Origin: Patescibacteria group bacterium
GTDB taxonomy: Bacteria > Patescibacteriota > Gracilibacteria > UBA1369 > LOWO2-01-FULL-3
NCBI GenBank assembly: GCA_018818755.1
Contig: JAHIRL010000128.1
Span: 1-7,555 of the forward strand
Direction: 5' to 3'
DNA length: 7,555 nucleotides
Position 1 is the stretch's first letter; each line of letters starts with the position of its first letter. This document shows positions 1 through 6,141 of this stretch, piece after piece. The translations under genes and the position numbers were made by a program. The notes beneath the pieces were generated by a model, which was not told where the DNA came from, ran no database searches, and worked only from the letters and a program-made list of their open reading frames with translations.

Positions 1-1107
1 ATGGGATCCGGTTACAACAAGAACCTGATCCTTTTTTAATTCCTGCAAAGAGGATTCAAAAGCCAAAGTACAATCCTCAACCACCTCTCCCTTAACAATT
101 TTAGCCAAAGCATGCGGATCTTCCCCCCTTTCCTCATGCGAAGAAGTGTAAACAATTTTATCGGCAAATTCACCAACAATCTCCAAAATCTCCTTATGCT
201 TTTTATCCCGCATCATACTGATCAAAAAAACAAAATTCTTCCCTTTAAATTTCTTCTCCAACTTCTCAATTAAAAACTTCATACTAGCCTCGGTATGTGC
301 CATATCAAAAACCACCGTCCTTCCCTCAAAATCCTCAACCTGGAACCTGCCCGGCAACTTAAACTCACTCCTTATTCGCTCCAACATCCCTTCATCAACC
401 TCCCCCAATACAACTTTTAAAATCTCCTCAACCAAACTCGAAACAAACCTGGCATCCGGACAAATTCTCTCAACAATCTCCCGCACCTCCTCCTTCTGCG
501 GCCCCACCAAAAACGGCACTCCTTCCTTCCGTATCCCACATTTCTCCGCCAAAATCTCCTCATAACTCTCCCCAAGCACATCCGTATGTTCCTTTTCCAC
601 CAAAGTCAAAGCACTAACAAGCGGTTCAACCACATTTGTCGCATCCAATCTGCCCCCCAGCCCAACCTCAAGAACCACATATTCTGCTCCCATATCTACA
701 AAATATTTCAATACAATCGCCAAAAGCATCTCAAAATAAGTAATACGCTCCTCCCAACTCTCAGCAAAATCCCGCAACTCCTCCACATATTTCACAAAAT
801 CCGCCTTCGAAATATCCGCCCCATCAAACCAAAAACTCTCAGTAATCTCCACAATATAAGGAGACAAAAACATTCCCACATTCCTGCCGCTCGCTCTCAA
901 ATAATTAGCCACAAGCGCACAAGTGCTCCCCTTGCCCTTGCTTCCACCAACATGAATATATTTAAGATCACCATAAGCAGGGCAAAAAGCGGCATAAAAT
1001 CGCTTAACCCGTGCCAAATCAAAATAGTTCTCATCATACTTAAAATTGCGCGTTTCCTCGTAGGAAATATGCGAACGCAAATACTCTTTGGCCGTTTCAA
1101 AATCCAT
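1..1107 (-). CDS. folC: FolC-like Mur-ligase-family protein (folylpolyglutamate/dihydrofolate synthase type), 3' end cut by window
   Basis: I translated this frame from the minus strand: 369 codons without a stop, beginning MDFETAKEYL and running off the window edge at VVTGSH. In FolC proteins the VTGS motif lies a few residues from the C-terminus, so little is missing. Visible FolC/Mur-ligase marks are a P-loop VGGSKGKGST (residues 53-62), LSPY (81-84), TYFEMLLA (123-130), LEVGLGGRLDATN (146-158), the EHTDVLG...EKCGIRKEGVP stretch (173-198), LPGRFQVE (251-258) and FDMAHTEAS (267-275). Family members add glutamate to (dihydro)folate in the cytoplasm using ATP. Oddities: the usual TNGKGS loop reads SKGKGS, the usual AHNPEA reads AHTEA, and the central LxGxHQxxNAalA segment is absent, leaving the protein shorter than the usual ~420 residues. 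The acceptor may therefore not be folate. ATG at 1107 is the natural start, just below a -10-like box. Family certain, exact substrate uncertain. Confidence 0.85.
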   Translation of the reverse strand, partial: MDFETAKEYLRSHISYEETRNFKYDENYFDLARVKRFYAAFCPAYGDLKYIHVGGSKGKGSTCALVANYLRASGRNVGMFLSPYIVEITESFWFDGADISKADFVKYVEELRDFAESWEERITYFEMLLAIVLKYFVDMGAEYVVLEVGLGGRLDATNVVEPLVSALTLVEKEHTDVLGESYEEILAEKCGIRKEGVPFLVGPQKEEVREIVERICPDARFVSSLVEEILKVVLGEVDEGMLERIRSEFKLPGRFQVEDFEGRTVVFDMAHTEASMKFLIEKLEKKFKGKNFVFLISMMRDKKHKEILEIVGEFADKIVYTSSHEERGEDPHALAKIVKGEVVEDCTLAFESSLQELKKDQVLVVTGSH

Positions 1108-1116
1108 ATTTTAGTG

Positions 1117-1123
1117 TATTATC
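1117..1123. promoter_or_regulatory. Possible shared (bidirectional) -10 element between folC-like gene and ftsQ
   Basis: In the 42-base divergent gap, TATTATC reads as TATTAT on the plus strand (1117-1122) and as GATAAT on the minus strand (1123 to 1118), each 5 of 6 to TATAAT. It would give ftsQ a leader of about 20 bases and leave the folC-like mRNA almost leaderless. The -35 boxes are poor: TTTCAA at 1095-1100 for ftsQ (16-base spacer) and TTGAGC, the complement of 1143-1148, for the folC-like gene (19-base spacer). Divergent transcription from a symmetric -10 is known in bacteria; its use here is inferred. Confidence 0.4.
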
Positions 1124-1149
1124 AGAGCACCTTAAAACCTTAGCTCAAA

Positions 1150-2007
1150 ATGTTCAGAAAAAAAAGGAAATCAGGAGTTTCCAAGCTGATGCATCATCAA
1201 AATTTGGCTTACAAAAATCAGGATTTCAAGAAGTTTAAAAAGAAAAAGCCAAACCCAATTTCCCACCTAAGAATAAAATCCGGTTTGATCATTTTAATTC
1301 TTGCCACAATTGCGATCATTTATCTTTTATTCTTTTCCAATTACTTCCTCCTGGAAAAAATTGAATTTGCTGACAACAATCTGGAAAATGAAGGATTATC
1401 AACCAAAATTAGCGAATCGATCAGTAATCAAATCGGGAAAAACCTCTTCACAATTGAAACCGACGAACTTGAACAAAATATTCTCAAAAACTACCCCGAA
1501 CTGGAAACTGTAAAAATCAGCAAAGATTACCCCAAAAAACTAACTATTGAATTTGGGAAATATCCCCTGGTAGCAAATCTCATCAACGAAACCGAAAATC
1601 TCAAAAAAAGCTACATCCTAAACTCAATAGGCGTGATAGTAAAAGAAAACTACGAAAGCCCCACTCTTCCATACATAAAAATAAATTCAGTAGAACCGAT
1701 AAACAAAGATGGAGAAGCAATTACCCAATCCACTCTCAAGTATATCCTGGACTGCATGGTTTATTTTCAGGAAAAATTTGGCATGCAAGTACGCGAAGCT
1801 TATCTCAAACCAACCGCAAGAGAACTCCATCTCCTCACAGAAAAAGATTTTTACATCTGGCTCGATATCCAGGTTCCTTACGAAGAACAGCTCAAAAAAC
1901 TAAAAAAAGCTCTGGTGAAACTCGACATTTTCAATACTCCCCTTCAATACATCGACCTTAGAATCTCTGGAAAAAGTGGTGAAAAAATCATCTACAAAAG
2001 ACGATAA
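1150..2007 (+). CDS. ftsQ: Cell division protein FtsQ/DivIB, POTRA domain
   Basis: This 285-residue protein has the FtsQ architecture. A very basic cytoplasmic tail of about 44 residues (clusters KKRK and KKFKKKKP) comes first, then one membrane helix at about 45-63. An extracytoplasmic POTRA-like domain follows at about 66-140 (FLLEKIEFADNN ... IGKNLFTIETDELEQNI ... YPELETVKISKDYPKKLTIEF), and then a beta domain to the C-terminus. The phrase YP(E)LxxVxIxxxYPxxLxIxxxxxxP is the standard FtsQ-type POTRA ending. In bacteria FtsQ joins FtsL and FtsB and recruits septal wall enzymes to the divisome. Length is normal. It lies apart from the usual mur/ftsA/ftsZ neighbours: upstream is the divergent folC-like gene, downstream a gene with its own promoter. 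No Shine-Dalgarno precedes the ATG (leader ends TTAGCTCAAA). No hairpin terminator is visible after the TAA stop. Confidence 0.88.
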   Translation: MFRKKRKSGVSKLMHHQNLAYKNQDFKKFKKKKPNPISHLRIKSGLIILILATIAIIYLLFFSNYFLLEKIEFADNNLENEGLSTKISESISNQIGKNLFTIETDELEQNILKNYPELETVKISKDYPKKLTIEFGKYPLVANLINETENLKKSYILNSIGVIVKENYESPTLPYIKINSVEPINKDGEAITQSTLKYILDCMVYFQEKFGMQVREAYLKPTARELHLLTEKDFYIWLDIQVPYEEQLKKLKKALVKLDIFNTPLQYIDLRISGKSGEKIIYKRR

Positions 2008-2032
2008 GTTAAATAAATTGTCAAGCGTCGCT

Positions 2033-2045
2033 ATATTGCGAATAT
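2033..2045. repeat. Small inverted repeat over the -35 box of the 2093 promoter
   Basis: ATATT-gcg-AATAT is a perfect 5-bp inverted repeat with a 3-base centre, lying over TTGCGA (2036-2041). It could be an operator half-site pair, but such AT-rich palindromes arise easily by chance. It is too short and has no following T-run, so it is not a terminator for ftsQ. Confidence 0.3.
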
Positions 2046-2064
2046 GCCAAGAATCTGCTATAAT
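2036..2064 (+). promoter_or_regulatory. Promoter for the 2093-3430 gene pair (extended -10)
   Basis: TTGCGA (2036-2041), a 17-base spacer, then TATAAT (2059-2064) preceded by TG plus one base (TGcTATAAT, an extended -10). The expected transcript start near 2071 leaves an A-rich, G-poor leader of about 20 bases before the ATG at 2093, with no Shine-Dalgarno. The same GCTATAAT core recurs ahead of the two other genes or units that begin after a gap, at 3458 and 4496. Confidence 0.75.
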
Positions 2065-2092
2065 TAGGCAAATAAATTAAAATCAAAACAAA

Positions 2093-2626
2093 ATGCCAAA
2101 CATTTCCAAACTTGCACTCATAAAAGAATTGATCGAGTCTGCCGAATCCAATTTGCGCTCGGTAAAACAAATGCTTCTTGATCTTGGTGCACCATCCAGC
2201 CGAGACTATTCAAAATCCGCTGAAGACCTACCGGACATGACTACTGACGGCAACGACAAAGTTGTTGAAGGAGTTTTCAATGGCGAAAGCATGGAGGACA
2301 AAAACGAGAAAAACTATCCAGTCCCAGCCAATTACGCCAGTAAATCAAAACTTATCCCCGGGGATATCTTAAAACTCACAATCAAAGACAACGGAAATTT
2401 TGTATACAAACAAATCGGCCCTGCAGAAAGAAGAAATATTACAGGAACCCTAACTTACGAAGATGGACAGTACAAAGTTATTGCCGAAGGAAAAGCTTAC
2501 AAAGTCATTTTAGCCTCCGTAACCTACTTTAAAGGAGAGGTTGGAGACAAAGTTACTCTCGTAGTCCCAGAACTTGAAGACAGCGAATGGGGAGCAATCG
2601 AAAACATTCTTCCCAACGAGGAGTAA
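2093..2626 (+). CDS. Conserved protein of unknown function with C-terminal beta-rich domain
   Basis: 177 residues, no signal peptide or membrane helix, so cytoplasmic. The first ~31 residues (KLALIKELIESAESNLRSVK) are charged and helical and could form a coiled coil. An acidic linker follows, then a compact domain from about 57 to 172. That domain carries YPVPANYASKSKL (75-87), PGDILKLTI (89-97), FVYKQIGP (103-110), ASVTYFKGEVGD (141-152) and TLVVPE (155-160), alternating hydrophobic/polar as in a small beta barrel. Two parts look alike (PGDILKLTI and VGDKVTLVV), hinting at an internal duplication. From memory, proteins with this YPVPANYASKSKL block are widespread hypothetical proteins in CPR genomes; I know of no assigned function. 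It has its own promoter and sits 24 bases before a membrane protein gene, so the two are probably co-transcribed. The gene is certain; the role is not. Confidence 0.85.
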   Translation: MPNISKLALIKELIESAESNLRSVKQMLLDLGAPSSRDYSKSAEDLPDMTTDGNDKVVEGVFNGESMEDKNEKNYPVPANYASKSKLIPGDILKLTIKDNGNFVYKQIGPAERRNITGTLTYEDGQYKVIAEGKAYKVILASVTYFKGEVGDKVTLVVPELEDSEWGAIENILPNEE

Positions 2627-2650
2627 TCACAAAAATTAACAATAAAAAGT

Positions 2651-3430
2651 ATGGCAGACCCTAATATTCAAAACGACCAGCAATCTACCGAAGCACCAAA
2701 AGAAATTGCACAAGAAGATCTAAGTGCAACCACTGAAGCTCCTGCTTCAGTTTCTTCAGCATCTTCCCCTACTCCTACACCCACTGCCGTAGCGCCAGCC
2801 ACCGAGGCTCCCGCTACCCCAACACCAACACCAGCCACCGAGGCTCCCGCGACCCCAGCACCAACACCAGCCACCGAAGCTCCCGCTACCCCAGCACCAA
2901 CACCAGCCACCGAAGCTCCCGCTACCCCAGCACCAACACCAACTCAAAACACCGAAAGTTTTAATCTAGCTACAAACAATATTCCAGTTCCCGAACAAAC
3001 AATAACTCCACAAGAAACTCCAGCACCGGAAGTAGAGAAAGAAGCTGAGCCTGAAGCTAGACCTGAACCTGCAAATATTGAAGAAAAACCAAAAAGCACT
3101 AATACCCAAAATCTAATAATCACAATTTTAATTATTTCGATTATCGTTGTGGCAGGCGCAGCAGCCGGATATTTTTTCCTTTCCGGTTCACCAAGCGACG
3201 AAGAAAAAACAATCAAAACAACCCCTCCAATCATCGAAAGCCCCTTCGAACAAAACATTGAAAAAGACTTTTTCAACAGCGATAACCTCTTTAACAAAGA
3301 AGAGAAAGAAGAAGAAGAAGAAGCTCCGGAAGTAACTGCTCCACCATCATTCACAATAGGAGGAGATGATTTACCACCTGTGGAGGAAGAAGAGGAAGAA
3401 ACAAAACCCGTAGGAAGGATCAGTAGATAA
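2651..3430 (+). CDS. Single-pass membrane protein with Pro/Ala/Thr repeat stalk and acidic tail
   Basis: I do not recognise a named family for this 259-residue protein. Residues 1-49 are Ser/Thr/Glu/Pro-rich. Residues 50-97 are four 12-residue units (ATEAPATPAPTP; the first has T for A at unit position 9), followed by a Pro/Glu-rich stretch to about 150. One hydrophobic helix lies at about 155-177 (LIITILII...GYFFL). The remaining ~82 residues are acidic, with KEEEEEAPEV and VEEEEEETKP runs, and end in GRISR. There is no cleavable signal peptide. Topology is not clear: the two lysines just before the helix (EKPKS) weakly favour an inside N-terminus, whereas the repeat composition resembles wall-spanning, often glycosylated stalks. 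The gene is 24 bases downstream of the 2093 gene with no promoter or Shine-Dalgarno between them. A (GAA)5 run at 3308-3322 encodes part of the acidic tail. Confidence 0.8.
   Translation: MADPNIQNDQQSTEAPKEIAQEDLSATTEAPASVSSASSPTPTPTAVAPATEAPATPTPTPATEAPATPAPTPATEAPATPAPTPATEAPATPAPTPTQNTESFNLATNNIPVPEQTITPQETPAPEVEKEAEPEARPEPANIEEKPKSTNTQNLIITILIISIIVVAGAAAGYFFLSGSPSDEEKTIKTTPPIIESPFEQNIEKDFFNSDNLFNKEEKEEEEEAPEVTAPPSFTIGGDDLPPVEEEEEETKPVGRISR
2798..2941 (+). repeat. 36-bp in-frame tandem repeat, four copies
   Basis: Units lie at 2798-2833, 2834-2869, 2870-2905 and 2906-2941. Units 3 and 4 are identical; unit 2 differs by GAG for GAA and GCG for GCT; unit 1 differs by GAG for GAA and ACA for GCA at the ninth codon. 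Each codes ATEAPATP[AT]PTP. The near-identity suggests recent expansion by slippage or unequal recombination, so copy number may vary between strains. The unit length is a multiple of three, so changes would keep the frame. Confidence 0.95.
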
Positions 3431-3431
3431 G

Positions 3432-3452
3432 AAAAACTTAACAAAAACTTAA
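3432..3452 (+). repeat. Phased direct repeat AAAAACTTAA upstream of dus
   Basis: AAAAACTTAA occurs at 3432-3441 and again at 3443-3452, an 11-base period. The first copy supplies most of the -35 box (TTAACA, 3438-3443). A third A5 run at 3451-3455 follows. A-tracts repeated about once per helical turn favour DNA bending or polymerase contacts; a regulator site is also possible. Confidence 0.55.
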
Positions 3453-3465
3453 AAATCGCTATAAT
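3438..3465 (+). promoter_or_regulatory. Promoter for the dus gene
   Basis: TTAACA (3438-3443, 5 of 6 to consensus), a 16-base spacer and a perfect TATAAT (3460-3465). The expected start near 3472 leaves a leader of about 15 bases. That leader holds TTTTAAG (3474-3480) exactly 7 bases before the ATG, as also seen ahead of pilT. No Shine-Dalgarno is present. The preceding gene ends only 8 bases upstream of the -35 box. Confidence 0.75.
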
Positions 3466-3487
3466 ACAGCAGTTTTTAAGATTTCTT

Positions 3488-4447
3488 ATGTCCACATTTT
3501 CCTGGGAAAAAATCAAAAAGCCCATTTTAGCCCTTGCCCCAATGGCCGGATACACCGATTCCGCCTACCGACAAGTGGTAAAAAGCCTCGTGCCAGAAGT
3601 AATTTGCTTTTCTGAGCTAACTTCCACCAATGCCATGAAACACGACAACGAAAAAACCATGCAAATGCTCAATTTCGAGAAGTCAGAATCCCCACTAATA
3701 ATGCAACTATTTGGGAACAAGCCCGAATTTTTCATCGAAGCCGGAAAGCGCTTGGAGCAACTAGGTATCGCCGGCATCGACATAAATATGGGCTGTCCCG
3801 CTCGCAAAGTTATCCACTCGCAACAAGGATCAGCATTATTGAAAGACCCCGATTTAGCCGCAGAAATCGTTAATAAACTTTCCAAAGCCGTAAAAATCCC
3901 CGTTTCTGTAAAAACACGCATCGGCTACAATTGTTACGATGAAGAAGAATTACCAAAATTCCTAAAATCACTAGAAACAGCAGGTGCAAAACTAATAACC
4001 CTCCACGGACGCACAACGAAACAAAGCTTTTTAGGCAAAGCAGATTGGGAACCAATTTATAAAATCAAAAAAATCCTTAATATTCCCCTAATCGGCAACG
4101 GAGACATAACAACTGCGGAAATTGCAGTAGAAAGGCTAAAAAACCTGGACGGAATAATGGTGGGACGCGCAACCTTTGGCAATCCGTGGCTAATGGCCGA
4201 GATTTCTGCAAAGTTGACTAAGCAAAAACACAATTCTCCGCAAAGCATAAAGGATCGTCTACCAATCATCAAAGAACATTTTAGACTTTCTTTAAAAACA
4301 AAAGGAGAAAAATACGGTATTTTAGAAATGCGCAAACACCTCGGCAGTTACATAAAAGGAATAGAAGGAGCAAGCGCTATCCGCCAAAGAATCATGCAAT
4401 CAGAAGATTCTCAAGAGATTTTGTCAATCCTGGAAGAAATCGCATAA
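3488..4447 (+). CDS. dusB: tRNA-dihydrouridine synthase (DusB/NifR3-like)
   Basis: A flavoenzyme of 319 residues, normal for the family, that reduces specific uridines in tRNA to dihydrouridine using FMN and NAD(P)H. Motifs in order: APMAGYTD (17-24, FMN binding), MQLFG, INMGCPARK with the catalytic cysteine at Cys103, GSALLKDP, PVSVKTRIGY, LHGRT (172-176), IGNGDI (202-207) and VGRATFGNPW (225-234, phosphate binding), then a helical tRNA-binding C-terminus from about 245. The catalytic Cys and the FMN-binding His-Gly-Arg are intact, so the enzyme should be active. The NMGCP signature and length favour the DusB/NifR3 group, but subfamily choice from motifs alone is provisional. It is transcribed from its own promoter. 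No hairpin terminator is seen in the 77 bases before pilT, so some read-through into pilT is possible. Confidence 0.93.
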   Translation: MSTFSWEKIKKPILALAPMAGYTDSAYRQVVKSLVPEVICFSELTSTNAMKHDNEKTMQMLNFEKSESPLIMQLFGNKPEFFIEAGKRLEQLGIAGIDINMGCPARKVIHSQQGSALLKDPDLAAEIVNKLSKAVKIPVSVKTRIGYNCYDEEELPKFLKSLETAGAKLITLHGRTTKQSFLGKADWEPIYKIKKILNIPLIGNGDITTAEIAVERLKNLDGIMVGRATFGNPWLMAEISAKLTKQKHNSPQSIKDRLPIIKEHFRLSLKTKGEKYGILEMRKHLGSYIKGIEGASAIRQRIMQSEDSQEILSILEEIA

Positions 4448-4474
4448 AAATAAGAAAAACCTCCACCAAGACTA

Positions 4475-4503
4475 TTGAAAAAAACCTCAAAAAATGCTAT
4501 AAT
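4475..4503 (+). promoter_or_regulatory. Strong promoter of the pilT-pilin operon (extended -10)
   Basis: TTGAAA (4475-4480, 5 of 6), a 17-base spacer and a perfect TATAAT (4498-4503) with an upstream TG (TGcTATAAT). Runs of A at 4478-4484 and 4489-4494 lie in and around the spacer. The leader carries TTTTAAG at 4511-4517, 7 bases before the pilT ATG. It is the last recognisable promoter in the window and the likely source of the message for all six genes from 4525 on. Confidence 0.8.
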
Positions 4504-4524
4504 AATAGGATTTTAAGTTAATAC

Positions 4525-5574
4525 ATGCACAAATTAGAAAAAATATTCAGAACAGCAGTTCAGTATAAAGCTTCTGATATTTACATTTCCACAGGTATAA
4601 AGCCAACTTTAAGGATCAACGGTGAACTAGTTCCTATTGCAGAGCACCCCGTTCTTACAAAAAAAATGGCTGAAGAATATCTCCTGGAAATAATGAGCGA
4701 ACCCCAAAAACGCTCTTTTGAAAAAACTCTCGACATCGACTTTTCCCTGGATATAGAAACGATCTCCCGCTTTAGGGTTAATATGTTTGTCCAGAAAAAC
4801 GGAATTGGAGCAGTATTTAGATTGATCAGCGACAAAGTCCCAACCATGGACGAACTTGGACTTCCCGCTCAACTCAAAAAAGCCCCAAATTTCCCCAACG
4901 GACTGGTAATCGTAACCGGGCCTACGGGCTCAGGTAAATCCACCACACTAGCCGCCATGATCAACGAAATCAACAAAACCCAAGGCAAACATATCATTAC
5001 CGTGGAGGATCCAATCGAATATGTCCACAAAGATCAAAAATCCCTGATCCAACAAAGAGAAGTCGGCACCCACACCCACAGTTTTGAAAGAGCTTTGGTA
5101 AGTGCCCTACGCGAAAGTCCGGATGTGATTCTAATCGGAGAAATGAGAAACCTGGAAACAATCCAACATGCAATAACCGCCGCCGAAACGGGACATTTGG
5201 TATTTGCAACTCTGCACACCAGCGGCTGTGCAAAATCCATCAATCGTATTATCGACTCATTCCCCTATCAGCAACAGAACCAAATTCGTGCCCAGATTTC
5301 CGAAAGTCTAAAAGCGGTTTTCTGGCAAAAACTTCTCAAAACAAAAGACGGAAAAGGCCGAGTTGCCGCCATCGAGACCATGTTCGTAAATAACGCCATT
5401 GCCAATATGATCCGAAAAGGAACAACTCACCAAATAGATTCAGCAATCGAAACCTCTGCAAAAGAAGGAATGCAAACAATGAAAAAAGCCATCACTGACC
5501 TCTATCAAGCCAATCTAATCTCCGAAGAAACAGCCATGGAAAACATGCCAAAAGAATTTGACCAACCCGAATAA
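4525..5574 (+). CDS. pilT: PilT-type retraction ATPase (type II/IV secretion ATPase superfamily)
   Basis: 349 residues, the usual PilT length, with no membrane segment: a cytoplasmic hexameric ATPase. The N-terminal PAS-like half contains ASDIYIS and KPTLRINGEL, typical of PilT. The ATPase half has Walker A GPTGSGKST (132-140, Lys138), the Asp box TVEDPIEYVH (159-168), Walker B VILIGEMRN (201-209, Glu206) and the His box HLVFATLHT (224-232). SESLKAVFWQKLL and NNAIANMIRKG match the PilT C-terminal region, the latter corresponding to the AIRNLIRE retraction motif. PilT is normally the motor that depolymerises type IV pili (twitching, DNA uptake). One change: GEMRD is usual, here GEMRN (Asn209). 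No pilB, pilC or pilA is next to it; instead its TAA abuts the ATG of a VirB2-like pilin gene. The start is supported by the promoter and by the family-typical N-terminus. Confidence 0.92.
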   Translation: MHKLEKIFRTAVQYKASDIYISTGIKPTLRINGELVPIAEHPVLTKKMAEEYLLEIMSEPQKRSFEKTLDIDFSLDIETISRFRVNMFVQKNGIGAVFRLISDKVPTMDELGLPAQLKKAPNFPNGLVIVTGPTGSGKSTTLAAMINEINKTQGKHIITVEDPIEYVHKDQKSLIQQREVGTHTHSFERALVSALRESPDVILIGEMRNLETIQHAITAAETGHLVFATLHTSGCAKSINRIIDSFPYQQQNQIRAQISESLKAVFWQKLLKTKDGKGRVAAIETMFVNNAIANMIRKGTTHQIDSAIETSAKEGMQTMKKAITDLYQANLISEETAMENMPKEFDQPE

Positions 5575-6141
5575 ATGAAAAAACTACTCACAAAAATAGT
5601 ATTAAGCCTCATCCTGATAATAAATTTGGCAAACACTACTTATGCGGCAAATGAACTATGTTTTGATGAAGACGAAACCTGCGACGGTGTTCCTTGTATT
5701 ATCACAATAGTTGAAGAACCATTTTCAAGTAAGGAGGGAACAAAAGGTGACGCCTATCAGGTACGAACCTGCACCCGAGTCGTAACAACAACCGGAAACA
5801 AAAGCTCACAGGAAGTTCTCGAAAGTTGCCCAGGAGTTTCGGAAGAAGAAAATACAACAATCACCTGCTCCGAAATCAATGTCATTCTCAGTAAACCCGG
5901 AACCAGCATGATCACCGGTTACATAGGCTCACTTTACCGTTGGGGCGCAAGCATCGGCGGATTAATTGCCGTTGCCGTAATCATCATCAGCGGAGTACAA
6001 ATCGCTCTTTCCGCGGGAGACAGCCAGGTTATCGATGAAGCCAAAGGACGAATCATAAAATCACTTTCCGGCCTTGCCCTATTATTTTTGGCAAGCGCTC
6101 TACTCTACACAGTTAACCCGACCTTTTTCACACTCTCATAA
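5575..6141 (+). CDS. VirB2/TrbC-like T4SS pilin-type protein 1, cysteine-rich ectodomain
   Basis: 188 residues: signal peptide (about 1-24, ending TYA|ANE), exported domain of about 100 residues, then two membrane helices (about 128-147 and 161-180). A short loop GDSQVIDEAKGRIIK joins the helices; its positive side predicts a cytoplasmic loop. The tail YTVNPTFF resembles the NP ending of CPR small pilin-like proteins (type IV secretion pilin family), the best family match here. The exported domain has six cysteines (29, 36, 41, 66, 85, 98), enough for three disulfides, and is far longer than in the three following paralogues. The gene begins directly after the pilT stop (TAAATG), suggesting translational coupling by reinitiation. 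Likely role: subunit of a surface pilus or secretion channel; the exact role, and whether it forms a filament, is inferred. It may be the tip or specialised subunit. Confidence 0.75.
   Translation: MKKLLTKIVLSLILIINLANTTYAANELCFDEDETCDGVPCIITIVEEPFSSKEGTKGDAYQVRTCTRVVTTTGNKSSQEVLESCPGVSEEENTTITCSEINVILSKPGTSMITGYIGSLYRWGASIGGLIAVAVIIISGVQIALSAGDSQVIDEAKGRIIKSLSGLALLFLASALLYTVNPTFFTLS

Noticed and set aside
586..1143. 185-codon plus-strand reading frame opposite the folC-like gene
   Set aside because: It lies antisense to a frame with clear FolC motifs; its composition (many His, Lys, Ile, Asn) has no domain character and follows from the strand skew.
2798..2941. Direct repeats as a possible CRISPR array
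   Set aside because: Units are contiguous without spacers, in frame, and code a regular ATEAPATPAPTP peptide.
2944..3555. 203-codon minus-strand frame and shorter ones at 2668-2947 opposite the repeat protein
   Set aside because: They mirror the Pro/Thr/Ala repeat as Gly/Val/Ala or Cys/Trp strings and cross a promoter; they are shadows of the plus-strand genes.
4448..4474. Intrinsic terminator between dus and pilT
   Set aside because: No GC-rich inverted repeat followed by T-run is present here, nor after ftsQ or after 3430.
4997..5243. Minus-strand frames within pilT (and within dus and ftsQ)
   Set aside because: They overlap highly conserved motifs of the plus-strand enzymes and show no recognisable protein features.
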